Of a stretch of 64,000 nucleotides of DNA, positions 43,999 through 53,860 are shown piece by piece. Where the stretch lies: the NCBI RefSeq assembly GCF_000178975.2, contig NC_015064.1, positions 2,728,001 through 2,792,000 of the forward strand, written 5' to 3'. The notes under the pieces are model-generated. The model did no database searches, was not told the origin of the DNA, and saw only the letters and a list, made by a program, of their open reading frames with translations. The DNA is from Granulicella tundricola MP5ACTX9. Lineage in GTDB: Bacteria > Acidobacteriota > Terriglobia > Terriglobales > Acidobacteriaceae. The translations under genes and the position numbers were made by a program. The first letter of the stretch is position 1. The number at the start of each line of letters is the position of its first letter.

Positions 43999-45332
43999 GC
44001 TTGTTTGACACCTCTCCCCTGGCTCCAGCCAGCCCCGGGCGCGGCACCGCGCCGCTGGCCGAGCGCATGCGCCCCCGCGATCTGGATGAGTACGCCGGGC
44101 AGCAGCATCTGCTGGGCGTGGGTAAGCCGCTGCGGCTCGCGATCGAACGTGACGACCCCGCCTCCATGATCTTCTGGGGACCGCCCGGCGTGGGTAAGAC
44201 CACGCTCGCCAAGATCATCGCGCAGAAGACGCAGGCCAGCTTCATCGAGTTCTCCGCCGTGCTCTCCGGCATCAAGGAGATCAAGAACGTCATGGTGGAG
44301 GCGGAGAAGGCCTCGCAATTCGGCTCACGTACCATCCTGTTCGTCGACGAGATCCATCGCTTCAACAAGGCGCAGCAAGACGCATTTCTGCCGTATGTCG
44401 AACGCGGGACGATCCGGCTGATCGGCGCAACCACCGAGAACCCAAGCTTCGAGATCAACGCCGCGCTGCTCTCCCGCTGCCGCGTCTACACGCTGCAGCC
44501 GCTGAGCGAGGATGAGGTCATCGCCTTGCTGCGGCGTGCACTCGCGGACTCAGAGTATGGACTGGGCGAAAGTGGCGTCGAGGCCGATGAAGACGCGCTG
44601 GCTTCGATTGCGGCCTATGCCAGCGGCGATGCAAGGACAGCGCTGAATGCGCTTGAGGTCGCGGCCCAGCTTGCCACCGGGCGCGGCGAGACGACCATCA
44701 CCAAGCCACTCGCAGCCGAGGCCATGCAGCGGCGCATGCTGCTCTATGACAAGAAGGGCGAGCAGCACTACGACATCATCTCCGCGCTGCATAAGAGCGT
44801 GCGCAACAGCGACCCGGACGCCGCACTCTACTGGCTGGGGCGAATGCTCGAAGCCGGCGAAGACCCCATGTACTGTGCACGTCGGATCGTGCGGATGGCA
44901 GTCGAAGACATCGGCCTTGCAGCTCCAGAGGCTCTGAATCTCTGCCTCTCCGCACGCGATGCGATGCACTTTCTGGGGCAGCCGGAGGGTGGGCTGGCAC
45001 TCGCACAGGCGGTGGTTTATCTCGCGCTCGCGCCCAAGTCAAACGCGGTCTACGTGGCATACGGACAGGTGCAGGCGGACATTCAGCGGACGGTCGCGGA
45101 GCCGGTGCCGATCCATCTGCGCAACGCGCCGACGAAGCTGATGAAGGAGCTCGACTACGGGCGCGACTATCAGTACGCGCATGACGTGGAAGGCCGTGTG
45201 GCGGATATGGAGTGCCTGCCGCCCTCCCTCGCGGGCAAGCGATATTACGTTCCAACAGGCGAAGGACGCGAGCGCCAGCTTGCCCAGCGCATGGAAGAGA
45301 TTTCACGGATCAAGGCAGCGAAACGCGGCTAG
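43995..45332 (+). CDS. rarA: Replication-associated recombination protein A (RarA/MgsA)
   Basis: A 445-residue AAA+ ATPase of the RarA/MgsA/WRNIP1 family, which acts at stalled replication forks. Walker A is GPPGVGKTT, Walker B is [11 protein letters not shown], and the sensor region is [18 protein letters not shown]. The C-terminal MgsA domain ([20 protein letters not shown] and [12 protein letters not shown]) is complete. The start is a TTG that overlaps the upstream TGA stop, so translation is probably coupled. Confidence 0.95.
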   Translation: MSLFDTSPLAPASPGRGTAPLAERMRPRDLDEYAGQQHLLGVGKPLRLAIERDDPASMIFWGPPGVGKTTLAKIIAQKTQASFIEFSAVLSGIKEIKNVMVEAEKASQFGSRTILFVDEIHRFNKAQQDAFLPYVERGTIRLIGATTENPSFEINAALLSRCRVYTLQPLSEDEVIALLRRALADSEYGLGESGVEADEDALASIAAYASGDARTALNALEVAAQLATGRGETTITKPLAAEAMQRRMLLYDKKGEQHYDIISALHKSVRNSDPDAALYWLGRMLEAGEDPMYCARRIVRMAVEDIGLAAPEALNLCLSARDAMHFLGQPEGGLALAQAVVYLALAPKSNAVYVAYGQVQADIQRTVAEPVPIHLRNAPTKLMKELDYGRDYQYAHDVEGRVADMECLPPSLAGKRYYVPTGEGRERQLAQRMEEISRIKAAKRG

Positions 45333-45371
45333 GTTTGATTCCAGCCGCGCCTACGTCCGCCAGAGGATCCG

Positions 45372-47468
45372 CTACTTGCTGTCGCGCTGGATCGCGTCGA
45401 GCACGACTGACTTCGTCAACAGCTCCGGCAACACATCCGCATTGCCCTTCGCAGGGTAAATGACATACGTGGGGACGCCGCTGCGGTTGATCGACGCAAG
45501 CTGCTTGGTGATCTCCGGATCATACGCAGTCCAGTCCGCACGCATGACGACGAAGTTGTGCGAGGTCAGCTCGGATTCAACGTCAGACGCATGCAGCACC
45601 AGCTTCTCGTTCACCTGGCAGGAGAGGCACCACGCGGCCGTGAAGTCGATGAACACCGGATGACCGGCAGCGCGGGCCTCATCCAACGCGGCCTGCGAGT
45701 ACGGTACAGCCTTGAGCACCAGGGGCTTCGGAGTCGTCAGCGGGATTGCAATCGCCACGACGCAAAGCACAACGGCAGCCACCGTGCTGCGCCAGTTCAG
45801 CGGCCAGCGGCCCAGCGCCCAGCCCGCAATAGCGAGCACCAGGAAGCAGCAGAGCAGGCGTGCAATGTGATCGGCGGCCTCACCAGGCTGCGCGGAGAAG
45901 AGCTGCCCGTAGACCCAGGCGAGCCAGATGACCGTCGCAAACAGAGGCACGGCGGTGAGTTGCTTGAGCACCTCCATCCAGGCTCCGGGACGCGGCAGAA
46001 TCCGTGTCCAGGCAGGCTGGAAGCTGAGCACCAGATACGGCACCGCAAGGCCAAGCCCCAGAGCCGTAAAGACCGCGAAGGTGATCCCCGCAGGCTGCGC
46101 CAGCGCAAACCCAATGGCCGCGCCCATCAGCGGAGCCGTGCAAGGCGTAGCTACAATCGTCGCAAGAACGCCGGTGAAGAAGCTGCCTGTATACCCCTGC
46201 TTCTTCGCGAGATCTCCGCCGACGCTGGTCATCGAAAGACCTACGTCAAACTGACCCGCAAGCGAGAGTGCAAAGAGGAACAGCCCAGACGCCAGCAGCG
46301 CAATGAACACCGGCGACTGAAGCTGGAAGCCCCATCCAGCCTGACTTCCACCCGCACGCAGCGCCAACAGAACACCCACGATCACCCAGAACGAGACCAG
46401 AATTCCGAGCGTATAGACCATCCCATGGCTGCGGAGACGCTTGCGCTCCTCACCGGAAGACTGCACCAGTGCCAGCCCCTTCAGGAACAGCACTGGAAAC
46501 ACGCACGGCATGAGGTTGAGGATGATGCCGCCCAGGAACGCAAGTCCGATGGCACCAATGGCCGTCACACCTGAGGCTGCGGAAGCATTCTTCGCCGGTG
46601 TACCTGCGAACGCCACCTCTCCGGCCTTGACCGGCGCAACGATCTCATAGGCTTCGTCGTCGGAAAATTTAAGGACTCCTCGTATGGTGAGCGGAAGTGC
46701 GGTCAGTTCAGCCGCACGCTTCAGACGCACGCTGACGCCATCCGCCGTGGGCACCACATCCTGGTCCGGCGCATTGAGAATCTGATCCTGGTCGTACGGA
46801 TAGAACTCGGCGTCCGTCTCCTTGCTGCCACCCTTCAGCGTCAGAATTATGTCCGTCCTGCCTGCGGTGATTGCAGTGGACATCCCCGCCGGAAGCGGCT
46901 TGGGAATCAGCTTCAACGCCTGTCCCAACGCACCGACAGGCTGACCCGCAGGACTGTTCTGCGCAACGTTCAGCGTCAGGCCCAGGTGCGCCTTGCCGGG
47001 GATGCAGACCTCGCGGCAGACCAGCCAGTTGATCTTGGCATCCAGATGCACGGGACCGGGCTTGGCGCTGGAGGCGACCGAGATGTCCATGGGGAACGTA
47101 ACCAGATCCTCATAGCCAAAGTCCATCAAGGGGCCGAGCGGCAGGCGCTGTGGAATTGGGAACTGCATGGGGCCTGCCGTAATGCCGGAGGGCAGCGTCC
47201 AGATCACCTTCGGCGGCTGGCCGGAGTCGCCAGCGTTCATCCAATAGACATGCCAGTGCTCCTCCATGGTCAGCACAAGGCCTACCTGTACGGTGCCGCC
47301 GGGCGAGACACTGGGCGCCAGCGAGACCATCTCCGCCGTGATGTGTTGCCCTTTCACCGGCCCGGGGCCACCATCGCCAATCTCCTGAATCTGCGCGGAC
47401 GCACTCAGGCTGGCAAGCAGGAAGACAAACAGGGCGGTCAGGGCGAGGCGGGGTCGGCGAAGATTCAT
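45372..47468 (-). CDS. DsbD/ScsB-like thiol-disulfide interchange protein
   Basis: A 698-residue protein with a signal peptide, an N-terminal periplasmic domain with a cysteine pair (WLVCREVCIPG), a central CcdA-like part with about eight membrane helices, and a C-terminal thioredoxin-like domain with CLSC. This three-part layout is that of DsbD and especially the longer ScsB. It would carry electrons from cytoplasmic thioredoxin to periplasmic proteins. It converges with rarA and is the last gene of its run. Confidence 0.88.
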   Translation of the reverse strand: MNLRRPRLALTALFVFLLASLSASAQIQEIGDGGPGPVKGQHITAEMVSLAPSVSPGGTVQVGLVLTMEEHWHVYWMNAGDSGQPPKVIWTLPSGITAGPMQFPIPQRLPLGPLMDFGYEDLVTFPMDISVASSAKPGPVHLDAKINWLVCREVCIPGKAHLGLTLNVAQNSPAGQPVGALGQALKLIPKPLPAGMSTAITAGRTDIILTLKGGSKETDAEFYPYDQDQILNAPDQDVVPTADGVSVRLKRAAELTALPLTIRGVLKFSDDEAYEIVAPVKAGEVAFAGTPAKNASAASGVTAIGAIGLAFLGGIILNLMPCVFPVLFLKGLALVQSSGEERKRLRSHGMVYTLGILVSFWVIVGVLLALRAGGSQAGWGFQLQSPVFIALLASGLFLFALSLAGQFDVGLSMTSVGGDLAKKQGYTGSFFTGVLATIVATPCTAPLMGAAIGFALAQPAGITFAVFTALGLGLAVPYLVLSFQPAWTRILPRPGAWMEVLKQLTAVPLFATVIWLAWVYGQLFSAQPGEAADHIARLLCCFLVLAIAGWALGRWPLNWRSTVAAVVLCVVAIAIPLTTPKPLVLKAVPYSQAALDEARAAGHPVFIDFTAAWCLSCQVNEKLVLHASDVESELTSHNFVVMRADWTAYDPEITKQLASINRSGVPTYVIYPAKGNADVLPELLTKSVVLDAIQRDSK

Positions 47469-47508
47469 GTCACATTTGATTGTAGGCGGTCTGGAAAGAT
47501 ACAGACAC

Positions 47509-47907
47509 TCAGGGCTGGAAGCGTTTCTCCACCATGATGCAGCGGTCCATCACCACCTGGATTCCCGCAGCCTCCGCTTTGGCAGCCGCCTCCAGGTTGA
47601 CGATTCCCTGCTGCACCCACAACTTGTTCAGGCCCAACGCGATCATCTCGTCCACAATCTCCGGAATGAAGCGCGGCAGACGGAAGACATTCACCACATC
47701 CGGCTTCTCCGGCAGCGCCGTCAGCGACGGATACGCCTTCTCCCCCAGCACGGAATCAATCGCCGGATTGATCGGCAGCAGCTTGGCCCCCTGAGCCTGC
47801 ATAAACGCCGAGACGTAGTGACTCGGCTTGGAGGCGTCTTCAGAGAGACCAATCACCGCAATCGTCTTCGCGGCCAGCATCGCTTGGATGGCTTCAGGCT
47901 CATTCAT
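47509..47907 (-). CDS. CoA-binding domain protein (YccU-like)
   Basis: A 132-residue single CoA-binding Rossmann domain, with IAVIGLSEDASKPSHYVSAFMQAQGAKLLPINP and the conserved VVNVFRLPRFIPEIVDEMIALGLNKLWVQQGI. Such small proteins bind CoA or acyl-CoA; their function is poorly known. It lies 2 bases after the DinB-family gene on the same strand. Confidence 0.9.
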   Translation of the reverse strand: MNEPEAIQAMLAAKTIAVIGLSEDASKPSHYVSAFMQAQGAKLLPINPAIDSVLGEKAYPSLTALPEKPDVVNVFRLPRFIPEIVDEMIALGLNKLWVQQGIVNLEAAAKAEAAGIQVVMDRCIMVEKRFQP

Positions 47908-47909
47908 GG

Positions 47910-48401
47910 CTATTTATGCCACACGCCGAGTAGACGGCGGATCACGACAAGTTCGCCCAGGTGATACGCATTATGGTCTGCAATCAGCAGAGCCTCGCGC
48001 AGCAGGTTCTGCCCGTTGCCCCAGGTAAAGGGCCGGTAGAGATCTGCATTCGGCTTGGTCAGCAGCGCATCAAACTTCGTGCGATCCTCCCGAATGGCTG
48101 CGATGGTCTGATCCCAGGCATGCACAGTCGGAGGCTCGGCAGACTCAGGCCAGTAGTCCTTGGGCCACTCCATCCCGTGGTAGCCACCGGTCGGCGGCGC
48201 GGTGAAGTTGAGGATGTCGCGCTGTGTGATGCGGAGATGCTCCAGAATCTGCCAGGCGGAGTACGGCAGATTCTCCGGAACCTTCCCGCGCGCATCAACT
48301 GGAAAGTCCTTGGTCGCTGTATCGAAATCGGCGTGGGCCTGCCCGCCATCCAGCAGGGCAATCAGTTGAGCGATGAGCGGATCTTCGTGTTTTGCAGGCA
48401 T
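47910..48401 (-). CDS. DinB-family protein
   Basis: A 163-residue four-helix protein. Probable metal histidines are in WQILEHLRITQRDIL and in LIADHNAYHLGELVVIRRLL. A moderately conserved GGYHGMEWPKDYWP loop is typical of the DUF1572/DinB subset. Function unknown; thiol transfer is typical for the superfamily. It is distinct from the protein at 28784-29272. Together with the CoA-binding gene it follows prfB. Confidence 0.82.
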   Translation of the reverse strand: MPAKHEDPLIAQLIALLDGGQAHADFDTATKDFPVDARGKVPENLPYSAWQILEHLRITQRDILNFTAPPTGGYHGMEWPKDYWPESAEPPTVHAWDQTIAAIREDRTKFDALLTKPNADLYRPFTWGNGQNLLREALLIADHNAYHLGELVVIRRLLGVWHK

Positions 48402-48470
48402 CGTATCCTCAGCAGGTTTGGATGCGCCAAGCAGGCGACGGGGCGCAGACTACTTCTGCGCCCGCCACAC

Positions 48471-49599
48471 TCAGTCTTCCGAGTCATCCAGCGTGGCGGG
48501 AAGATTCCCCTCACGCCGCATCCGCAGGAAGCCGCGAATAAACGGCTCCAGGTCGCCATCGAGCACCTTATCCACGTCCCCGACCTCCACGCGCGTACGC
48601 AGGTCCTTCGCCATGCGATACGGCTGCAGCACATAGCTTCGGATCTGCGAGCCGAAGCCGATCTCCAGCTTCGAGTCCTCAATCTTTCGCGTGGCCGCCT
48701 TCTTCTTGTCCAGTTCATACTCGTACAGCTTGGAGCGCATCATCTTCATGGCGCGTTCCTTGTTCTTATGCTGCGAGCGCTCGTTCTGGCAGCCCGTCAC
48801 CAGCCCCGTCGGCAGGTGCGTGATGCGCACGGCGGAGTCGGTCGTATTGACGTGCTGGCCGCCTTTGCCGCCAGAGCGGTAGGTGTCAATCCGCAGATCC
48901 TCAACCTTGATGTCGATGACGATGGTGTCGTCGATCTCAGGGCTCACAAACACGCTGGCAAAGCTCGTATGACGACGCTTGGCGGAGTCGAACGGCGAAA
49001 TCCGCACCAGGCGATGCACGCCCGTCTCACCCGAAAGCAAACCAAATGCAAACTCGCCAGAGATGGTGAAGGTCGCGGACTTGATGCCGGCCTCGTCGCC
49101 ATCCTGGATTTCGTTGATCTCCACCTTGAAGCGCTGACGCTCACCCCAGCGGATGTACATGCGCATGAGCATCTCAGCCCAGTCCTGGCTCTCCGTGCCA
49201 CCCGCGCCGGGGTGTACGGTCACGATAGCGTTGAGCAAGTCCGTCTCACCGGAGAGCATGGTCTTCGATTCAAGCTGATCGGCATACTCCACCAGCGCGG
49301 GAATCTCGCGTACAAGATCCGGCTCCGTGTCTTCGCCTTCCTTGGCTAACTCGAAGTAAGCCTCGATGTCATCGGAGCGGCGAGCCAGCTCCGCATCATC
49401 AGCAAGCAATGTCTCAAGACGTTTGCGATCACGCATCAGCGGCTGCGAACGTGCAGCATCGGCCCACACGGTAGGATCGGCAATCTTTTCTTCAACGATG
49501 GCTAGTTCACGGCGAAGGCGGGAAGAGTCAAAGATACTCCCGCAGTTCACGAACCTTGTCGCGCACCGGGGAGTATTGGTATTCGAGGTCACTCAGCAT
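48471..49599 (-). CDS. prfB: Peptide chain release factor 2, programmed +1 frameshift
   Basis: RF2 (375 residues after frameshifting) releases peptides at UGA and UAA. The first frame starts at the ATG at 49599 and makes 23 residues (MLSDLEYQYSPVRDKVRELR then EYL) before a UGA at 49530-49528. Skipping one base then reads on as DSSRLRRELAIVEEK to the stop at 48471. The SPF tripeptide in ISPFDSAKRR, which reads UGA, and the GGQ motif in SGGKGGQHVN are both present. It follows lnt by 9 bases. Confidence 0.95.
49527..49542 (-). promoter_or_regulatory. RF2 programmed +1 frameshift site
   Basis: The minus-strand sequence is CGG GAG TAT CTT TGA C. A Shine-Dalgarno-like GGGAG lies 3 bases before the slippery CTT-TGA, as in E. 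coli prfB. When RF2 is scarce, ribosomes pause at UGA and shift to read GAC, restoring RF2 levels. Confidence 0.95.
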
Positions 49600-49608
49600 C
49601 AGTCGATT

Positions 49609-51192
49609 CTAGTTCATGCGAGGCTTGAGACTAAAACCCACCGCCGCCAGCGCCACAACGGCGCAGAGATAGGCGAACCAGTCGCCATGCCGCGTATAGA
49701 AGGTCAGACCGGACTCAAACGCAAACGGCAGTGCATACGCCACGCGCACATGACGCGGCGTCTCGGTGTAACGCCCGTATGGATCGATGGCGGTCGTCAT
49801 CCCGGTATTCGTGGAACGAAGCACCCAGCGGCGGTTCTCGATCGCCCTCATCCGAGCCATATTCAAATGCTGCCAGGGCGCACCGGTATCGCCGTACCAG
49901 CCGTCGTCTGAGATGTTCACCAGCACCTCAGCGCCACTCTTTACAAACTGCCGAACTTCATCGCCAAAGATCGATTCATAACAAACAAAGACGCCATACG
50001 TATGTCCGTTCGTCGTAAAGACAGACCGAGTCGTGCCCGGGTCCATGTCGCCAGCGCCCTCGGTCAACTTTTGTGCAAACGAAAAGAACTGCTTGTACGG
50101 AATATATTCACCCCACGGCACAAGATGAATCTTGTCGTAGCGTCCCTGGTAACTGCCGCTCTTATCGAATAACGCGGCTGAGTCATATAAGTAGTAACCT
50201 CTGGCCGGTTTGTTATCGAAGTCCACGCCCAGACTACCGGCAATGACAGGAGCATTCGCTCTCCGGGCCAGGTCGCTCATTGCAGCACGAAACGCAGGAT
50301 CGTTCGTCTGCAGGTGCGCCGGTGCCTCAGGCCAGACGACGACCGTAGCTTGTTGTCTCTGACCGGATAGCACAGAAGAGAGTTGAGGATGAAGGCTCAA
50401 CTCAGAAAATTGTTGTAACTCATATTCACGCGTCAGTGGTTTTTCACTCTTCGACGTCGCTCCTACTGAGAGATTTTCCTGGACCATCACTGCAGTTTGA
50501 TTGCCTGCGCTCGGCATGGTCCTGCCGGGCGTTCCTGTAAGTTGTAAAAAGTATGCAATAGTCACGATGCTTCCGCATTTGCCGTACCATGTGCTTCCCG
50601 GCTTCAGCGCGATCCCTGTGAAACAAGCATTCGCCATTGCAACCACGAAACTCATCAGCATCACGCCGCCAAGCGGAGCAAGCTTCGTCATCCACGCATG
50701 ATCGATCAGCGCATTACCAAGAAGATCCCACGGAAAGCCCGTAACTCGCGCCCGCGCAAGCTCAACGGCCACCCACAGCACCGGGGCCAGCAGCAAAACG
50801 TTCCGCATACTCCTGAAACGGCCTCTGAAAAAAGTAAGCAGTAACGCAAAAAGAGCGTGATAAAGCCCCAGATACAAAGCAAAAAGGATAAGGATCAAAA
50901 ATGCGACCGGCTTCTCCATGCCTCCGTAGAGATACATAGTCTGGTAGATCCAACTGCAGTTACCCACATACCAGAGCACGCCGCACAGATATCCAAGCGC
51001 CGCACCCTGCAACGGCCTAAGGCTTTTACCTGACTTATCCGGAATAAGTAGCGCTATAAAAAAGGGAACCAGTGCGAACCAGCAGATGCCGGCACGAGAA
51101 AAAGATATCTGGCCCGCAACTGGAAAACAGAATGTCTGTAGGATCGCTGAAAATACCACCAGTATCCATGCCTGCGGACGAATCGATCGCAT
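49609..51192 (-). CDS. lnt: Apolipoprotein N-acyltransferase
   Basis: A 527-residue inner-membrane enzyme that adds the third acyl chain to lipoproteins. The N-terminal half has several hydrophobic helices. The C-terminal periplasmic nitrilase-like domain carries the catalytic Glu in VVWPEAPAHL, Lys in YDKIHLVPWGEYIP and Cys in VCYESIFGDE. It is a marker of diderm bacteria and fits the many lipoproteins in this window. It precedes prfB by 9 bases. Confidence 0.94.
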   Translation of the reverse strand: MRSIRPQAWILVVFSAILQTFCFPVAGQISFSRAGICWFALVPFFIALLIPDKSGKSLRPLQGAALGYLCGVLWYVGNCSWIYQTMYLYGGMEKPVAFLILILFALYLGLYHALFALLLTFFRGRFRSMRNVLLLAPVLWVAVELARARVTGFPWDLLGNALIDHAWMTKLAPLGGVMLMSFVVAMANACFTGIALKPGSTWYGKCGSIVTIAYFLQLTGTPGRTMPSAGNQTAVMVQENLSVGATSKSEKPLTREYELQQFSELSLHPQLSSVLSGQRQQATVVVWPEAPAHLQTNDPAFRAAMSDLARRANAPVIAGSLGVDFDNKPARGYYLYDSAALFDKSGSYQGRYDKIHLVPWGEYIPYKQFFSFAQKLTEGAGDMDPGTTRSVFTTNGHTYGVFVCYESIFGDEVRQFVKSGAEVLVNISDDGWYGDTGAPWQHLNMARMRAIENRRWVLRSTNTGMTTAIDPYGRYTETPRHVRVAYALPFAFESGLTFYTRHGDWFAYLCAVVALAAVGFSLKPRMN

Positions 51193-51442
51193 GGCGAAAG
51201 TCTAGCATTGACAGGGCTTTTGCATCGCATACGAAAGGCTCGCTCTTCCTGGCGCCGCCTCCCGGAACACGCTGTCCCCGTCAGACGGGAAGTCTTGAAT
51301 TCAGTGAAATTTCATGAATTGATGCGGTCGACAAGGATCAAATATTTGCGTGGTTCAGAATAAATTCTGTAAAGTCAAGGAGTCATCGCAAAAAAGGTAG
51401 TCCGCACTGTGGACCCGCCCCTAGCGCGACCAGGAGGCATCA

Positions 51443-51703
51443 GTGGCATTGAATCAGGTTCTTGAACACATCGACGCAGAGATTGCACGGCTGCAACAGG
51501 CTCGCGCGCTTCTCACCGACACCCCGGCCGCTGCACTCAAGTCCGGCCGCGGCCGTCCCAAGGGCAGCAAGAACGCCGTAGCTGCAGCCGCTCCCACGCC
51601 AGCAATCAAGGGCAAGCGCAAGCTGAGCCCGGAAGGCCGCAAGGCCATCGCCGACGCCATGAAAAAGCGTTGGGCCGAGCGCCGCAAGCAGACTGCCAAG
51701 TAA
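51443..51703 (+). CDS. Small basic AT-hook-like DNA-binding protein
   Basis: An 86-residue protein with an N-terminal amphipathic helix (NQVLEHIDAEIARLQQARALL), an AT-hook-type core SGRGRPKGSKN and a Lys/Arg-rich end (KRKLSPEGRKAIADAMKKRWAERRK). It is probably a nucleoid-associated or regulatory protein. The start is a GTG with GGAGG 6 bases upstream. The 250-base promoter region is AT-richer than the surroundings and contains short palindromes. No partner gene is seen. Confidence 0.75.
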   Translation: MALNQVLEHIDAEIARLQQARALLTDTPAAALKSGRGRPKGSKNAVAAAAPTPAIKGKRKLSPEGRKAIADAMKKRWAERRKQTAK

Positions 51704-51752
51704 CATCCTCATAAAGCAAGATGCCCGGGCCTTCTTGCGTTGCACCTCAAAA

Positions 51753-52391
51753 TTACCGTGTAACAAGCACCTCTCGCAAGGCATCCTTCGCGAGAAAAAA
51801 CTTGTACGCCGCAAAGCCCTTGAAGATGCTCTCTACCTGTCTGTTGGTGTGGGTATGAAGGATCGGATGTCCGCCCATGCGTTGCAGATCGATCTGATCG
51901 GACTCCGTCAGGTGATACCGCGCGAAGACGGTCTCATCCCCGGTCGGCTTGGCGTGGAAGAACGCCAGAAGGCGTCCGCCCGGCTGCATGACCTCAAAGA
52001 CACGATCCACGATCGGTTGCACGAACGCCTCCGGAAGATAATCCAGCGTGTCCCACAGCGTGACGACGTCGAAGTGCCGCCCGGAAAAATCCAGGTTCTG
52101 ATGCAGAAAACGATCCACGTCAAATACGCTCTCGCTGTCTCCCTCGGACTTCGGCACAACCCACTCAGGCTTGGCAGCTTCGTCCACCAGGTTTGCCATG
52201 TAGATGCTGTGGCCCAGGTTGGTGACGAAGTTGATATTGCTTGCCGAGGTCGGTCCGATGTCGAGAATCCGCAACGACTCCTCGCTCTTCAGGTGCTTGG
52301 CAAGTTCGATCCAGCCGCTGGAGTGCCGCTGCACCCGGCTGCCGTCCGGGCGCGAGCCGGATCCGCTTGACTTACTACCGAATAGGCCCAT
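51753..52391 (-). CDS. Class I SAM-dependent methyltransferase
   Basis: A 212-residue methyltransferase of unknown substrate. The SAM-binding motif is LRILDIGPTSASNINFV, followed by FDVVTLWDTLDYL and the post-motif LQPGGRLLAFFH. The first 20 residues are Ser/Gly-rich and probably disordered. It lies 15 bases after the bactofilin gene on the same strand, which hints at a role near the cytoskeleton or envelope. Confidence 0.8.
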   Translation of the reverse strand: MGLFGSKSSGSGSRPDGSRVQRHSSGWIELAKHLKSEESLRILDIGPTSASNINFVTNLGHSIYMANLVDEAAKPEWVVPKSEGDSESVFDVDRFLHQNLDFSGRHFDVVTLWDTLDYLPEAFVQPIVDRVFEVMQPGGRLLAFFHAKPTGDETVFARYHLTESDQIDLQRMGGHPILHTHTNRQVESIFKGFAAYKFFLAKDALREVLVTR

Positions 52392-52406
52392 GATCCGCGC
52401 TCTCCC

Positions 52407-52760
52407 CTACTCGCCGGGTGTCTTGGCGGACTGTCCGGTCAGCTCCACACGTCCCTTGATGGTTGCGTTCTCTTCAATCGAAAGGCGTGCCGCGATCACG
52501 TCGCCATTGACCACGGCGCTCTGACGAAGCTCCATCCGACCGCTGGCATTGATATTGCCATCGACGATGCCGAAGACGATCAGGTCGCGTACCTGCAGAT
52601 CTGCTTTGACACGTGCGTTCGGGCCGACCGTCAGACGGCTCTCGGTCAGCGTGACCGTGCCTTCAAGGATGCCGTCCATAAACAGGTCCTCGCTTCCGGA
52701 GAGATCTCCTTTGATGGTGACGGACTTGCCGATGAGCGTTGAACCTTCTGCTGGCTTCAT
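52407..52760 (-). CDS. Bactofilin-family cytoskeletal protein
   Basis: A 117-residue bactofilin, with the beta-helix repeat pattern throughout (ISGSVTIKGDLSGSEDLFMDGILEGTV-like, starting at residue 8, with periodic Gly, Val and Ile). Bactofilins polymerise without nucleotide and are often linked to cell-shape and peptidoglycan functions. The ATG has AGGAG 9 bases upstream. The methyltransferase gene follows. Confidence 0.92.
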   Translation of the reverse strand: MKPAEGSTLIGKSVTIKGDLSGSEDLFMDGILEGTVTLTESRLTVGPNARVKADLQVRDLIVFGIVDGNINASGRMELRQSAVVNGDVIAARLSIEENATIKGRVELTGQSAKTPGE

Positions 52761-52893
52761 GTTTCAGTGTTCTCCTTGAGGATGCTTCGCGGGTCCCTGC
52801 ACAAGCCACCGCATGAAGCGAACTATACCCATCCGTCCGCGCTGAGGCAAACGCGGAAAACTTTGCCGCCGCTCCGTACGTCCAAGCTATGCA

Positions 52894-53856
52894 TTGAGAT
52901 CCCGCGTACGATCGACGAAGAGGAAGACCATTCTGGGAAACGCCGCGCCTTCTGTCAGAGCCCTCACGACGCTCCTGCTCCTCTCCCTCGCGCCGCTTGC
53001 GCACTCCCAGCATCCAGCCCAGCCCCACACCCAGCCAGATCAGTGGAAGAGCTCCGTCGGCGATCCGCTCGCACGCAACCCGCGCGACTGGGCAGCTGAC
53101 GCCGCAGCCAACGAAAAGGAAGCCATCCAGTTCAACGGCGTCTACGTCCGTTATCGCATCCACATGGTCGGCGCACGCGGAGACCAGATCCGCGACGTGC
53201 TCGAAAGCAAGGACGGCACCGTAGCTCGGCTCATCTTCAAGGAGAACCGCCCGCTCACCTCGGAGGAAGACGCTGCGGAGCATCAACGCCTCCAGGACAT
53301 GCTGGACTCGCCCTCAGCCTTCGCAAAGCACGTCAAGGGGGACCAGAGCGGTAAGAAGCTTGCCACGGACCTCGTAGCCCTCATGCCGGACGCCATGCTG
53401 TTCACCTATACCCCGGGCCAGCCCCAGCGCGGCAACAAGGAGAACAAGGGTGAGCCAGCGGACATCGTCATGGACTTCAAGCCCAACCCCGCATGGAATC
53501 CGCCCACCATGACCTCAGAGGCTCTCACGGGACTCCAGGGACGCGTCTGGATCGATCGGCGCACACGCCATATGGTCCGCCTTGAAGGCGATATCTTCCG
53601 CCCCGTCAACCTCGGCTTCGGCATGGTGGCGCGCATCGCTCCCGGCGGCAAGGTCACGCTGGAGCAGGTAGGCCTCACGGATCAACGCTGGATCTTCTCG
53701 CACTTCGTGGAGCATGTCACCGTCCGCGCTCTCATGGTCAAGACCTTCAAGGAAAATTCTGAAATCGACGGCTTCGACTTCACGCAGGTCAAGCCCATGA
53801 CCTACCAGGAGGCCATCAAAGCCCTCCTCGATACGCCCCTCCCCCACTCGCTCTAG
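52894..53856 (+). CDS. Exported protein of unknown function
   Basis: A protein of about 320 residues with a signal peptide (ALTTLLLLSLAPLAHSQ). The mature domain contains a clear LolA/LolB-like or outer-membrane-lipoprotein-sorting pattern (GLQGRVWIDRRTRHMVRLEGDIFRPVNLGFGMVARIAPGGKVTLEQ), plus YRIHMVGARGDQIRDVLESKDGTVARLI. The family is not certain. The start codon is unclear: the TTG at 52894 is the only initiator-like codon ahead of the signal peptide. It converges with mazG. Confidence 0.65.
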   Translation: MRSRVRSTKRKTILGNAAPSVRALTTLLLLSLAPLAHSQHPAQPHTQPDQWKSSVGDPLARNPRDWAADAAANEKEAIQFNGVYVRYRIHMVGARGDQIRDVLESKDGTVARLIFKENRPLTSEEDAAEHQRLQDMLDSPSAFAKHVKGDQSGKKLATDLVALMPDAMLFTYTPGQPQRGNKENKGEPADIVMDFKPNPAWNPPTMTSEALTGLQGRVWIDRRTRHMVRLEGDIFRPVNLGFGMVARIAPGGKVTLEQVGLTDQRWIFSHFVEHVTVRALMVKTFKENSEIDGFDFTQVKPMTYQEAIKALLDTPLPHSL

Positions 53857-53860
53857 CTCG

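Noticed and set aside
47961-49349. Long plus-strand frame opposite prfB and the DinB gene
   Set aside because: Antisense to strongly conserved RF2; no protein features. Same cause as above.
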